The translations under genes were made by a program, and so were the position numbers. Source: Flavobacteriaceae bacterium (GTDB lineage: Bacteria; Bacteroidota; Bacteroidia; Flavobacteriales; Flavobacteriaceae). From it: DNA of 64,000 nt. Below are positions 54,466 to 63,080 of this stretch, piece after piece. The notes beneath the pieces were generated by a model. That model did not search any database and had not been told where the DNA came from. It was given only the letters and a program-made list of their open reading frames with translations. Within the stretch, counting starts at the first letter, position 1, and every line of letters starts with the position of its first letter. The stretch lies in the NCBI GenBank assembly GCA_031277535.1, contig JAITMD010000006.1, forward strand, positions 372,001 to 436,000. Direction: 5' to 3'.

Positions 54466-54500
54466 AAAAACCCAAAGTATTAATTGACTTTGGGGTTTTT
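54466..54500. terminator. Bidirectional terminator between the LuxE/PaaK-like gene and gldC
   Basis: AAAAACCCAAAGT pairs with ACTTTGGGGTTTTT (one extra G) over an 8-base loop, between convergent genes. Confidence 0.8.
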
Positions 54501-54516
54501 AGTATTTTTTTGAAGC

Positions 54517-54855
54517 TTACTTATCTAATAAGTCCATTTTTTCTGCAAAATACTCACAGAAATCTCTCATTGTTGCAGCCATTTTCTCATCTTCTGTTGC
54601 GCGTTCAAACGTATCAGCCATTGCAACCAATGTTTGGTGAAAAAACTTTTTCATTTCATCTACAGGCATATCTTTAGTCCATAGGTCTATACGCAAAGTT
54701 TCTTGTACTTTATGATCCCAAATAGACAACAACATTGCCTTTGATGCTGCTTTGTCTACTCCACCGTCTTTTGCAGTCCACATTAAACGTTCTGGAACTT
54801 TATTTTCATCTAACTCTACTCTAATATTAATATCAGAAACGTGATTTTTACTCAT
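54517..54855 (-). CDS. gldC: Gliding motility protein GldC
   Basis: 112 residues, soluble, no signal peptide. The sequence MSKNHVSDINIRVELDENKVPERLMW with TAKDGG and a helical C-terminal half rich in Met, Phe and acidic residues is typical of GldC, which is found only in Bacteroidota and assists gliding in Flavobacterium johnsoniae; it is helpful rather than essential there. The gene shares one base with the gldB stop, so the two are co-translated. Confidence 0.92.
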   Translation of the reverse strand: MSKNHVSDINIRVELDENKVPERLMWTAKDGGVDKAASKAMLLSIWDHKVQETLRIDLWTKDMPVDEMKKFFHQTLVAMADTFERATEDEKMAATMRDFCEYFAEKMDLLDK

Positions 54856-55844
54856 TACTTCTTCGGTTTGTACTTTGATTGTTCAAAAATATCTTTTGCT
54901 TCTTTTGCAAAAAGCTCTTGCAAAGTTACATTATTATTTTTCATATAAGAACGTACAATCTGCCATCCCATCCATGCACCTACTCTTCCTGGAGATTCCG
55001 CATCAATTTCTAAATAAAACTTTGTAAAAGGAGCTGGTTCTATAAAGCGCAACATTAATTTAGGATCTGTTTCATAGAATAATTCACTATCTACAAAATA
55101 ACGCCATACCTGTGCTTCATTAGCCTTACACCAATCTAATTGAGGTTTTGTATAAGTAATCAAAGTTTCTTCTGCAACTTGAGGTAATAATAACTCCTTT
55201 GCATAAAGAATCTTTCCTTTCTGTATCATTGCACCTAAAAAAGTACGATCATTACTTGGTACCATTTTCTGCACTACAAAACTTTCTGCCATATCAGGTA
55301 GTATTTGTGATGGTTCAAAAGTAGTGCGTAGGTATTCAGGAAACCCTTTATAAAACTTATGATCTGCTCCTAAATACGTATCAATACTAACTAAAGCTAA
55401 AGTATCTGCATATATAGCTTTACTTGCTACATCTACTTCAGAAATTAATGTAATAACTTTCTTTTTACTACTTTCTCCTGGATAATAATACTTTATATGT
55501 TTAAATAAATCCGTTAACTGCTCTGGTAATCCACCCAAATTTTTAAACTTTTTTTCCACTTCTGTATGAAGTTCTGCAAACAATGTATCTTTCTTTTTAG
55601 CAAGCCATACTTCATCGTTTATCTCTTGTGGAAATAAATAAGGATACTTTTTCTTTACAACTCCTAATTCATTCTCCTTTGCATTATAGAATTCTTGATC
55701 AAAACGCAATACTTCAACCTGCATTGGTACTTTTGCTATCTCTTTTTCTAATGCTGAATTTCCATCTTTACAGCCAACCCAAAAAACACTTGAAAGAGCT
55801 AAAAGCCCTACTGTTAATTTAGTATATTTGAATGTCGAATACAT
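54855..55844 (-). CDS. gldB: Gliding motility lipoprotein GldB
   Basis: 329 residues from ATG 55844; an in-frame start at 55868 would run into the promoter. Signal peptide with lipobox WVGC (Cys25). The body has the GldB pattern (VEVLRFDQEFYNAKENEL, YLRTTFEPSQILPDMAESF, GRVGAWMGWQIVRSYMKNN), related to DUF2268-like metalloprotease folds without their HExxH. It is essential for gliding in F. johnsoniae. The gene is divergent from nadE, an arrangement known in other flavobacteria. Confidence 0.93.
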   Translation of the reverse strand: MYSTFKYTKLTVGLLALSSVFWVGCKDGNSALEKEIAKVPMQVEVLRFDQEFYNAKENELGVVKKKYPYLFPQEINDEVWLAKKKDTLFAELHTEVEKKFKNLGGLPEQLTDLFKHIKYYYPGESSKKKVITLISEVDVASKAIYADTLALVSIDTYLGADHKFYKGFPEYLRTTFEPSQILPDMAESFVVQKMVPSNDRTFLGAMIQKGKILYAKELLLPQVAEETLITYTKPQLDWCKANEAQVWRYFVDSELFYETDPKLMLRFIEPAPFTKFYLEIDAESPGRVGAWMGWQIVRSYMKNNNVTLQELFAKEAKDIFEQSKYKPKK

Positions 55845-55867
55845 AATTATATCTATTGATTGAATCA

Positions 55868-55875
55868 CAAAGATA
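55868..55875 (-). promoter_or_regulatory. Candidate -7 element of gldBC
   Basis: TATCTTTG on the minus strand matches TAnnTTTG, 24 bases upstream of the gldB ATG at 55844. It overlaps the in-frame alternative start region, supporting the later start. Confidence 0.55.
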
Positions 55876-55912
55876 TAAAGTTCACCTACATTCTATACAA
55901 ATATTTAAACCG

Positions 55913-56722
55913 ATGACACATAAAAAAATTGACATACAAAAAACAACTGAATATATCGTTAATTGGCTACGCGAGTATGCTAACAATGCTGGAGTTAAAG
56001 GCTATGTAATAGGAATATCTGGAGGTATTGATTCTGCTGTTACCTCAACTCTATGTGCTATGACAGGTCTACCTTTACTATGTGTAGAGATGCCTATTCA
56101 TCAAGCAGATAATCAAGTAAGCAGAGGAAAAGAACACATTCAATTTCTAAAAGAAAACTTCAGACAGGTAAGTAGCACTATAGCTGATTTAACACCTACC
56201 TTCGAAACTTTCAAAAATGCGGTTCCTTCTTCTAATGAAGAAGCTTTACTGAATCTAACTTTAGCAAATACTCGTGCTCGCTTACGTATGACAACATTAT
56301 ACTATTACGCAGGATTACACAGAAGTTTAGTTGCTGGAACAGGAAACAAAATAGAGGATTTTGGTGTTGGTTTCTTCACAAAATATGGTGATGGTGGAGT
56401 TGATATCAGTCCGATTGCAGATTTAATGAAATCAGAAGTCAGAGCCATTGGTGAATATTTAAACATCCCATCAAGTATTATCAAAGCAAAACCAACAGAT
56501 GGCTTATTTGGTGATGATCGTTCTGATGAGGATCAATTAGGAGCTTCTTACGATGAATTAGAAAGAGCAATGATTGCATTTGATAATGGTATATCTATAG
56601 AAACATTATCTGGTAGAGAAAAAGAAGTTTTGGCTATTTATACTCGTTTAAATCGAATTAATCAGCATAAAGTAAATCCAATACCTGTTTGTACAATACC
56701 CGACTCTTGTAAATTAATATAA
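55913..56722 (+). CDS. nadE: NAD+ synthase, ammonia-dependent
   Basis: 269 residues from ATG 55913. The P-loop GISGGIDSAV (residues 34-43) is the N-type ATP pyrophosphatase motif, with NTRARLRMTTLYY and GTGNKIEDFGVGFFTKYGD forming the deamido-NAD site. A glutaminase domain is missing, so it must use free ammonia. It catalyses the last step of NAD synthesis in the cytosol. The gene is divergent from gldB with about 70 bases between starts. Confidence 0.96.
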   Translation: MTHKKIDIQKTTEYIVNWLREYANNAGVKGYVIGISGGIDSAVTSTLCAMTGLPLLCVEMPIHQADNQVSRGKEHIQFLKENFRQVSSTIADLTPTFETFKNAVPSSNEEALLNLTLANTRARLRMTTLYYYAGLHRSLVAGTGNKIEDFGVGFFTKYGDGGVDISPIADLMKSEVRAIGEYLNIPSSIIKAKPTDGLFGDDRSDEDQLGASYDELERAMIAFDNGISIETLSGREKEVLAIYTRLNRINQHKVNPIPVCTIPDSCKLI

Positions 56723-56731
56723 TTTTTACAG

Positions 56732-56739
56732 TATCTTTG
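56732..56739 (+). promoter_or_regulatory. Candidate promoter of the 56753..57229 lipoprotein gene
   Basis: TATCTTTG matches TAnnTTTG, and a TTG lies 22 bases upstream (56707-56709), within the 17-23 spacing known for flavobacterial promoters. It is the most complete promoter in the window. Confidence 0.6.
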
Positions 56740-56752
56740 TTAAAAAAAAGCA

Positions 56753-57229
56753 ATGAAAAAGTTTTTATCATTTTTAGGATTAGTACTTATCCTAATTTCT
56801 TGTTCCAAAGAAGATCCATTACCTCCTTGTATTAATGGAGATTTTATTCAAACATTCCATATTGAAACCTCTTTTGGGTGCCAAGATACTCGTACAACAA
56901 TGAAAGTAACAGGATTAGAAGGGAATTCTTTTAAAATATTTTCTAATCAAAGAGATGCTCTAAATCAAGTAAGTACAATAGGAAACTGTGGTATTGATAG
57001 AATAGACTTTAATCGATCAGACTTATTAGTAGGACAAACTTGGGTAGAATCTTATAATTTCAAAATAAACTACGTTTACATTGAAAAATGTAATGGACAA
57101 AAAGGGATGACTGTAGAACTATACCAAAATAGAGGAGGTAAAGGGCATTTCATTACTTATCACGCAATTATTCCAAAGCTTCGCAATGGAGAAATTCCAT
57201 CAGTAACTACAAGAATTATTACACCATAA
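56753..57229 (+). CDS. Small lipoprotein of unknown function
   Basis: 158 residues with lipobox LISC (Cys17) and SKEDPLPPC after it. The remaining chain is beta-rich with five further cysteines spread over it (PPCINGDF, SFGCQDTR, GNCGIDRI, EKCNGQKG), so disulfide-stabilised. No family recognised. It has its own promoter and a strong terminator. Confidence 0.75.
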   Translation: MKKFLSFLGLVLILISCSKEDPLPPCINGDFIQTFHIETSFGCQDTRTTMKVTGLEGNSFKIFSNQRDALNQVSTIGNCGIDRIDFNRSDLLVGQTWVESYNFKINYVYIEKCNGQKGMTVELYQNRGGKGHFITYHAIIPKLRNGEIPSVTTRIITP

Positions 57230-57235
57230 TTATAC

Positions 57236-57272
57236 AAAAAGAGGAACTATTAAATTCAGTTCCTCTTTTTTA
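57236..57272. terminator. Bidirectional terminator between the small lipoprotein gene and dnaG
   Basis: Perfect 13-base stem AAAAAGAGGAACT/AGTTCCTCTTTTT with a 9-base loop between convergent genes. Confidence 0.88.
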
Positions 57273-57276
57273 TTCA

Positions 57277-59259
57277 TTAATTCATCGGTCTAAAGCGTGC
57301 TGTAACCTGTCCTAATCGTTTTGCAAACGCTTTCATTAATCCTGTATAATCCATAATTGTTGATAACATCTCCATAGAACGCTCTTGATCTGCGTGATCT
57401 AATCTACTCTTATACTTTTCTATTAAGCCATTAACTAAGTACATTCGTAACGTTAAAATATTTTCAGTCACATACTGTGCAATTCCTTGTTCTTTCTGTT
57501 TAACAAAAATATTTTGCGTTTCCCATTTATGCAATGACTCTCTTTCATCTTCCATAATAATACTGGTCACTTCCTTAGACAACTCTAAATCTAATCGCTT
57601 TAAATAAGCTTCTAAGCTCCAATCATTATGATTGTAATAATCTATAATATCTGCATATAAACGCTTAAAAATAGGGTTTGTTAACTGTACTTCATCTTCT
57701 TGTAAACTCAAATAAATTCGTTCATGTACTTTCTGTACTATTTTATGTTCAACCTCTATAATTTCATTATCCTCATTTGTCTCATATAAAAGTTCAATAA
57801 ACTGCTCTTCAACATTACCATACAGCAAAAGAATTTCTATAATCTTTCGTTCCAACATATACAAAATATCAATTGTAGGAAGTACTTCAGGAGATTCTGA
57901 ATGTACCACTTCCAATTTTTTACGCTCTTCCGTATATTTCTTATTGGCATCTGCAATTTCCTTTCTATTGACCTGTGCTAAAGAATTAAATAACACTTCT
58001 TCTGAAATGTCCATAATACGAGCACACTCTTGCACATATATTTCAGTCTGAATAGCATCTGGAATTTTGGCAATACTCTGTACCATATCACGAATAAGAT
58101 CCGCTTTCTTGATTGGATCGTTCTTCGCTTCTCCCATCAACATATTTGCTTTAAAACGAATAAAATCTGTTGCATTCTGCTCAAAATATCGTTCTAACTG
58201 TTCCAATGTATTCTTGCGTGCAAAACTATCAGGGTCTTCACCATCTGGCAAGGGACATACACGCACATTCATTCCTGCTTCCAAAATAAGGTCAACCCCT
58301 CTAAAAGAAGCTCGGATACCAGCGGCATCTCCATCAAATAACATAGTGATATTTTTGGTCAAACGACTAATCAAACGAATCTGATCTGGTGTCAAGGCAG
58401 TCCCTGAAGAGGCTACCACATTCTTTATACCTGTCTGATGCATTTGGATTACATCTGTATAACCTTCTACCAGAAAACAATTGTCTTTTTTTGCAATCTC
58501 TTGTTTAGCATGAGAGATTCCATAAAGTACTTTACTCTTATGATATATATCGCTCTCTGGCGAATTCAAATACTTTGCTGCTTTCTTGTCATTGGTTAAG
58601 ATACGACCTCCAAATCCTAACACACGTCCAGACATACTAAGAATAGGAAACATCACACGTCCTTTAAAGCGATCAAAGCGTTTATCTTCTTTGACGATAG
58701 TTAATCCTGTCTTCTCTAAATATTCCAAAGAATATCCTTTCCCTAAAGCCTCATTTGTAAAAGCTTCCCATTTGTCAGGAGAATATCCTAATCCAAATTC
58801 TTGAATTGTAGCATCTGTAAAACCACGTTCTTTAAAATAACTTAGTCCTATTGCCTTTCCCTCTTCCGATTGCGTTAAAGTCTGTTGAAAATATTTCTTA
58901 GCGTACTCAGAAACAATATACATACTCTCTTTTTCATTGAGCTGTTCTTTCTCTTCATTGCTTTGAGCTGTTTCCTCTATTTCTATTCCATATTTCTTTG
59001 CTAAATAGCGAATTGCTTCTGGATATGAGAAATGCTCATGTTCCATTAAAAAAGCAATGGCATTTCCTCCTTTCCCAGAACTAAAGTCTTTCCAAATTTG
59101 TTTAACTGGCGATACCATAAATGATGGAGTCTTCTCGTTTACGAACGGACTTAGCCCTTTGTAATTAGTTCCTGATTTTTTCAGGTTTACAAAGTCGCCA
59201 ATCACTTCTTCTACACGAGCAGCGTCAAAAACAGCATCAATAGTACTTTTGGAAATCAT
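57277..59259 (-). CDS. dnaG: DNA primase DnaG with degenerate zinc-binding domain
   Basis: 660 residues from ATG 59259. It makes RNA primers at the replication fork. The N-terminal zinc domain is recognisable (KSGTNYKGLSPFVNEKTPSF, KDFSSGKGGNAIAFL), but the ligands corresponding to Cys40, His43, Cys61 and Cys64 of E. coli are Ser, Val, Asp and Ser. The catalytic core follows (FKGRVMFPI, Toprim VEGYTDVIQMHQTG and LFDGDAAGIRA), and the C-terminal ~200 residues resemble a DnaB-interacting helical domain. A -7 element lies 19 bases upstream. Confidence 0.96.
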   Translation of the reverse strand: MISKSTIDAVFDAARVEEVIGDFVNLKKSGTNYKGLSPFVNEKTPSFMVSPVKQIWKDFSSGKGGNAIAFLMEHEHFSYPEAIRYLAKKYGIEIEETAQSNEEKEQLNEKESMYIVSEYAKKYFQQTLTQSEEGKAIGLSYFKERGFTDATIQEFGLGYSPDKWEAFTNEALGKGYSLEYLEKTGLTIVKEDKRFDRFKGRVMFPILSMSGRVLGFGGRILTNDKKAAKYLNSPESDIYHKSKVLYGISHAKQEIAKKDNCFLVEGYTDVIQMHQTGIKNVVASSGTALTPDQIRLISRLTKNITMLFDGDAAGIRASFRGVDLILEAGMNVRVCPLPDGEDPDSFARKNTLEQLERYFEQNATDFIRFKANMLMGEAKNDPIKKADLIRDMVQSIAKIPDAIQTEIYVQECARIMDISEEVLFNSLAQVNRKEIADANKKYTEERKKLEVVHSESPEVLPTIDILYMLERKIIEILLLYGNVEEQFIELLYETNEDNEIIEVEHKIVQKVHERIYLSLQEDEVQLTNPIFKRLYADIIDYYNHNDWSLEAYLKRLDLELSKEVTSIIMEDERESLHKWETQNIFVKQKEQGIAQYVTENILTLRMYLVNGLIEKYKSRLDHADQERSMEMLSTIMDYTGLMKAFAKRLGQVTARFRPMN

Positions 59260-59277
59260 AGATATCAATTATATATG

Positions 59278-59285
59278 CAAAGATA
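59278..59285 (-). promoter_or_regulatory. Candidate -7 element of dnaG
   Basis: TATCTTTG on the minus strand matches TAnnTTTG, 19 bases upstream of the ATG at 59259, so the leader would be very short. It supports that start over a TTG at 59268. Confidence 0.55.
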
Positions 59286-59340
59286 AAAAAGAAGTTGCTC
59301 TTTTCTCAAAAAGCAACTTCCTATATAAATATACATCAAA

Positions 59341-60561
59341 TTATTTAATCTCTCGTTCTTCTAATACTTCTAAAATGGCGGTTTCTTTAATTGTCAAAGG
59401 CCTTATATTTCTTCCTTTCCAATATACTGTGTGATAATTACTTGGTGCTCCAAATAGTCCAGTATCTTTAAAAGACTTCTGTTTAGGTATTTCTACATTT
59501 CTGGTCAATTTATCAACCTTAATTTCTCTCTTCACATCTATCGTTATCGTTTTCTCTTTCTTCATTGTTATATCAAAAACCACATTTCTCACTCCATAAT
59601 TAAACTCAACTCCTTTACCTTTATCAGTCATTAAAACATGTGCAGTGAAGTCTTTAAGTTTAATTTTTACTATTCCTAAAAAACTAATTTCTTTCATATT
59701 CCTTTTAGATTCTTCTGCCATATCTATTCTATATTCTAATACATTAGTTTGAGACTCATCAAACACCATATATCCTTCAATATAACCCTCTTTATTTGAA
59801 AAGTCTTTTGCATTTAATGAGGCTATATCCTTTAAACCATATTCCAACACAATCACTGTCTGTCCGTTTGCCCTCTTTTGTTTTTTTACAGTATAATCGT
59901 ATAATTTATTATTCTTAATCATTTTGTTGAGATAACCTTCTGATACAAAAGAATTCAACGTAGTTCTGAAATCACCTGTTCCCATCACACTAAAAAGCTC
60001 CTCCATATTGTCCAAATCCACATCTTTTGTCGATTCAAATGTACGGCGCTCTTTTACGTCAACCAAAGCTTTGCCTCCAGGTTTATTAATGTAAAAATCT
60101 ACAATTGCATCCGCTACATTTACTCTACTGTTATTAATCACATTAAACTCTCTCACATACGTCTCATACAGATCTCCTTTCTCTACAGATTTTTTCATGT
60201 TTGCAAAAGCAGTCGCAAATACTTCGTGTATTGGCCTTTTAAACACCAATATTTCTTCCAATTCTTTGGTCATTGGCAATAGAACAACTTCCATTTTATT
60301 TGTTGCTCTTTGCTGCACAGATTGATAAGCAATATGATTAAATACTAACTCTTGGTTTGCATCATCTAAGATAATAGTAAACTCCCCTTGCTCATTACTT
60401 ACCACAACCAATGTACCAGCAATATTGCTTATCATTACTCCATCAATCCCCTGACGAGTATTACTATCAATTATCTTTCCTACAATCTCTTTAACTTGAG
60501 CAAATGCCATTACCTGTACTAACAAAAACAGTACAACTGTTATATACTTTCTGCTTACCAT
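59341..60561 (-). CDS. Exported protein with N-terminal CarboxypepD_reg-like domain
   Basis: 406 residues from ATG 60561, chosen because it places the signal peptide (cleavage near VMAFAQ) at the N-terminus. Residues ~20-100 form a carboxypeptidase-regulatory-like beta sandwich (VGKIIDSNTRQGIDGVMISN, LVFNHIAYQSV). The remainder (~110-406) is beta-rich and uncharacterised, resembling periplasmic or surface proteins that follow ECF regulators in Bacteroidota. It is the last gene of the sigma-factor operon, 23 bases after the porin-like gene. Confidence 0.78.
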   Translation of the reverse strand: MVSRKYITVVLFLLVQVMAFAQVKEIVGKIIDSNTRQGIDGVMISNIAGTLVVVSNEQGEFTIILDDANQELVFNHIAYQSVQQRATNKMEVVLLPMTKELEEILVFKRPIHEVFATAFANMKKSVEKGDLYETYVREFNVINNSRVNVADAIVDFYINKPGGKALVDVKERRTFESTKDVDLDNMEELFSVMGTGDFRTTLNSFVSEGYLNKMIKNNKLYDYTVKKQKRANGQTVIVLEYGLKDIASLNAKDFSNKEGYIEGYMVFDESQTNVLEYRIDMAEESKRNMKEISFLGIVKIKLKDFTAHVLMTDKGKGVEFNYGVRNVVFDITMKKEKTITIDVKREIKVDKLTRNVEIPKQKSFKDTGLFGAPSNYHTVYWKGRNIRPLTIKETAILEVLEEREIK

Positions 60562-60584
60562 ATAAACACTTTTTATAAATCTAA

Positions 60585-61670
60585 TTATAAATCTAATCTT
60601 ATACCCAATGACCACATATTTTGTTTAACATCATTGTGTTTAAACATTGATGTTAACTCATATTGAAAATGTAAAGCTAATGAACGATATCCAATATAAG
60701 ACCCCAACCCAAATCTCGTTTTAGCAATCCCTAAATCATTCTTCTGTTCTACTCTATAATCTTTACCATCCTCGCTATAATGATATACCTGCATTATAAG
60801 GGGGGCAAAATTTACATAACCACCTATTCCCGCTCTCCATGTCTTTTCTGATCGATAGAAAACTCTTCCTGTATCTTCATTAACAATAGGCTTACTCCAA
60901 TCATATTCAAAATATAGAGGAAGATGAAAACTCGAAATATACAATCTTGACTTTCCTAAGTTCTTTTCGTGATCTGCAAGAACTGTTTGTCCATTCTGCA
61001 CTTCAAAATACCTATGATCTGTAGGTTTCAAACTATTAAACTCTCCACCTAATCCATATCGCAAATAGTATGCATTATTTTCTTTCAACAATCTTGTTTT
61101 TACAAACAATCCAAACTGCACAAAATTAGAGGGGATATAACGAATTTCAGAATTTGCAAAAGCGCCATTTGTTTCCAAATTACTCATCCCATACGTAAAA
61201 AATATACTAGAAGTAGTTCTTCTTTCCCCTAAATTCCTCTTTCCCTTATTGAAATTATAAGTCGAACGCTTTCCTAAAGGTGTAGAACCTAAATAAAACT
61301 GAAAATATGCTCCTGTTATGGTATCTTTTTCAGTAAGTAAATCACCTGATGCCACTGCTTCTCTTACCTGATTCTGTACCAAATTGGTTAGATTACCATT
61401 TAATGTATTCGCATTTATCTCCATACGCTCAGCACTCTCCTGTGCAAACTGTTCTTTCAATTTCTGCGCTTTTTCCTCTGTCATCAACTCCTTTTCTACT
61501 AATACATTCAAAGAATCTACTCTTATCTTTAGTCGTTCTTTCTCTTTTATAGTATTATTTTGTAAAGACACAGCTATTTCCTTCACTTCTTGTTCAAACG
61601 TTTTCTCTTGTGCCTTACTCTTTACTCCCAAAAGAATACACACGATTACAATAATCAACTTATTTTTCAT
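60585..61670 (-). CDS. Outer-membrane beta-barrel protein with N-terminal coiled coil
   Basis: 361 residues from ATG 61670, which overlaps the anti-sigma gene by 11 bases. Signal peptide (cleavage near VKSKAQ), then a charged coiled coil (~22-90, EVKEIAVSLQNNTIKEKERLKIRVD-like heptads), then a beta-barrel of about eight to ten strands ending SLGIRLDL. Periplasmic coiled coils of this kind may touch the peptidoglycan. It is likely the envelope output of the ECF operon. Confidence 0.75.
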   Translation of the reverse strand: MKNKLIIVIVCILLGVKSKAQEKTFEQEVKEIAVSLQNNTIKEKERLKIRVDSLNVLVEKELMTEEKAQKLKEQFAQESAERMEINANTLNGNLTNLVQNQVREAVASGDLLTEKDTITGAYFQFYLGSTPLGKRSTYNFNKGKRNLGERRTTSSIFFTYGMSNLETNGAFANSEIRYIPSNFVQFGLFVKTRLLKENNAYYLRYGLGGEFNSLKPTDHRYFEVQNGQTVLADHEKNLGKSRLYISSFHLPLYFEYDWSKPIVNEDTGRVFYRSEKTWRAGIGGYVNFAPLIMQVYHYSEDGKDYRVEQKNDLGIAKTRFGLGSYIGYRSLALHFQYELTSMFKHNDVKQNMWSLGIRLDL

Positions 61671-62304
61671 AATTACTATCTGAAATATCAACAACCACTT
61701 TTTTTGTCTTTTCGTAAATCTTCTTTACTACCGATTCTCTATACTCTACTACTATTTCTCCTTCCACTTGTTTCAATAAATCTTTACTATTTACCACCAC
61801 TTTTTGTGTGGGTTTAACAACAGATATAGGCAACAATTCAACTACTATTGGTTCTTTTTCTTTTACATCTTCATTAAGATTGGAAACAGTAACAGGCAAC
61901 TCTTCTTTTTGGGCAAGAGTCTGTTGTAATGCTTCTACTCTTTTGTAATTTTCCTTTATTAAAGGGATAGTTGATTTATCCTCTTTATGCAATGCTTCTT
62001 CAATTTCTTTTTTCTTACTTTCTACTTTCACACTATCTGTTTCAACAATAGCATTACTTGTATCTTGTTGTATAACATACGGTACTATCATCTCATTTTG
62101 TCTAAAAAGAAACGAGGAACCAAAAAAACCTCCTATCAATAAACTTGCAGCTATACCAATCCAAAATTTCAAGCTCAGCTTTTTCTTTACTGCATTATAC
62201 TCATCCAATTGGGTGGCCAATTTATTCCACGCCTCAGCAGAAGGTATTACCTCATTTTCACTTACCTTCTTCTGCAACTTTTCTTCTATTTCATGCCATT
62301 CCAT
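61660..62304 (-). CDS. Putative membrane-bound anti-sigma factor
   Basis: 214 residues. The N-terminal cytosolic part begins MEWHEIEEKLQKKVSENEVI, followed by one membrane helix (~47-67, WIGIAASLLIGGFFGSSFLF) and a periplasmic part rich in Val, Lys and Glu (VVELLPISVVKPTQKVVV). This topology directly after an ECF sigma gene (19-base overlap) is that of an anti-sigma factor that holds the sigma factor at the membrane until a periplasmic signal arrives. No conserved zinc motif (ZAS) is present. Confidence 0.78.
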   Translation of the reverse strand: MEWHEIEEKLQKKVSENEVIPSAEAWNKLATQLDEYNAVKKKLSLKFWIGIAASLLIGGFFGSSFLFRQNEMIVPYVIQQDTSNAIVETDSVKVESKKKEIEEALHKEDKSTIPLIKENYKRVEALQQTLAQKEELPVTVSNLNEDVKEKEPIVVELLPISVVKPTQKVVVNSKDLLKQVEGEIVVEYRESVVKKIYEKTKKVVVDISDSNYEK

Positions 62305-62852
62305 ACCCCTCTTTGTTTTAATTGTTCTAATTGATATTGCAATAATTTTCTTGCTTGTGCTAATTGCGATTTTGATGTCCCTTCTTGTATCTGCAACATT
62401 TCTGCTATTTCATGGTGCTTATATCCTTCTACTACAAATAAGTTAAACACCATTCTACATCCCTCTGGTAACTGATTAATCAGTAATTCCAAGTCTTCCA
62501 TAGACAGATCATAATCTATGGTAGTTACTTCTTCTATCACTACAAGATCTTCAAGGTAGTTTATCTCCTTCTTACTTCTCAAATAAGATATTGCTTCATT
62601 AACCATAATACGCCTTATCCATCCTTCAAAACTACCTTTGTTCTGATATTGGTTTATTTGAGTAAACACTTTCATAAACCCAGAAATCATTACATCTTCA
62701 GCATAATGTATGTCCTTTACATACTGACAGCATACAGCAAGCATTTTAGCTGAAACCAATTGATATACTTCCTGCTGAGCACTCCGTTTATTTGCTCGCA
62801 GATCATCAATAAAGTCATCTATTTTTTTCTTGTGAAGTCGTATCAATTTCAT
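62286..62852 (-). CDS. RNA polymerase ECF sigma factor
   Basis: 188 residues from ATG 62852. Region 2 (~25-95) contains YVKDIHYAEDVMISGFMKVF and FEGWIRRIMVNEAISYLRSK, and region 4 (~125-180) has LINQLPEGCRMVFNLFVVEG, HHEIAEMLQIQEGTSKSQLA as the -35-binding helix-turn-helix. It heads a four-gene operon (sigma factor, anti-sigma, barrel protein, CarboxypepD_reg protein) and likely directs expression of its own operon and other envelope genes. Confidence 0.93.
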   Translation of the reverse strand: MKLIRLHKKKIDDFIDDLRANKRSAQQEVYQLVSAKMLAVCCQYVKDIHYAEDVMISGFMKVFTQINQYQNKGSFEGWIRRIMVNEAISYLRSKKEINYLEDLVVIEEVTTIDYDLSMEDLELLINQLPEGCRMVFNLFVVEGYKHHEIAEMLQIQEGTSKSQLAQARKLLQYQLEQLKQRGVWNGMK

Positions 62853-63080
62853 CAACTAATTTTATTTATAAACAGAGGGTTAACTGTCGTGTTTAAAATT
62901 AAAATAATTTAACACAACAAAAAATCTCTGCTTTTCAGATAAAACAAATGCTTATCAAATAAAAAAGCTTAGTTATAAGGAAACTAATAAATAAAACAAT
63001 CATTTTCATATTCTATGTGTGTTGGTTCTATCTATATAGACGCAACAGAATACAAAAAGGTTGTAAGGAAGAGTAAATAA

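Noticed and set aside
54414..54677. 87-codon plus-strand frame running from the end of the LuxE/PaaK-like gene into gldC
   Set aside because: It crosses the bidirectional terminator at 54466-54500 and then runs antisense to gldC.
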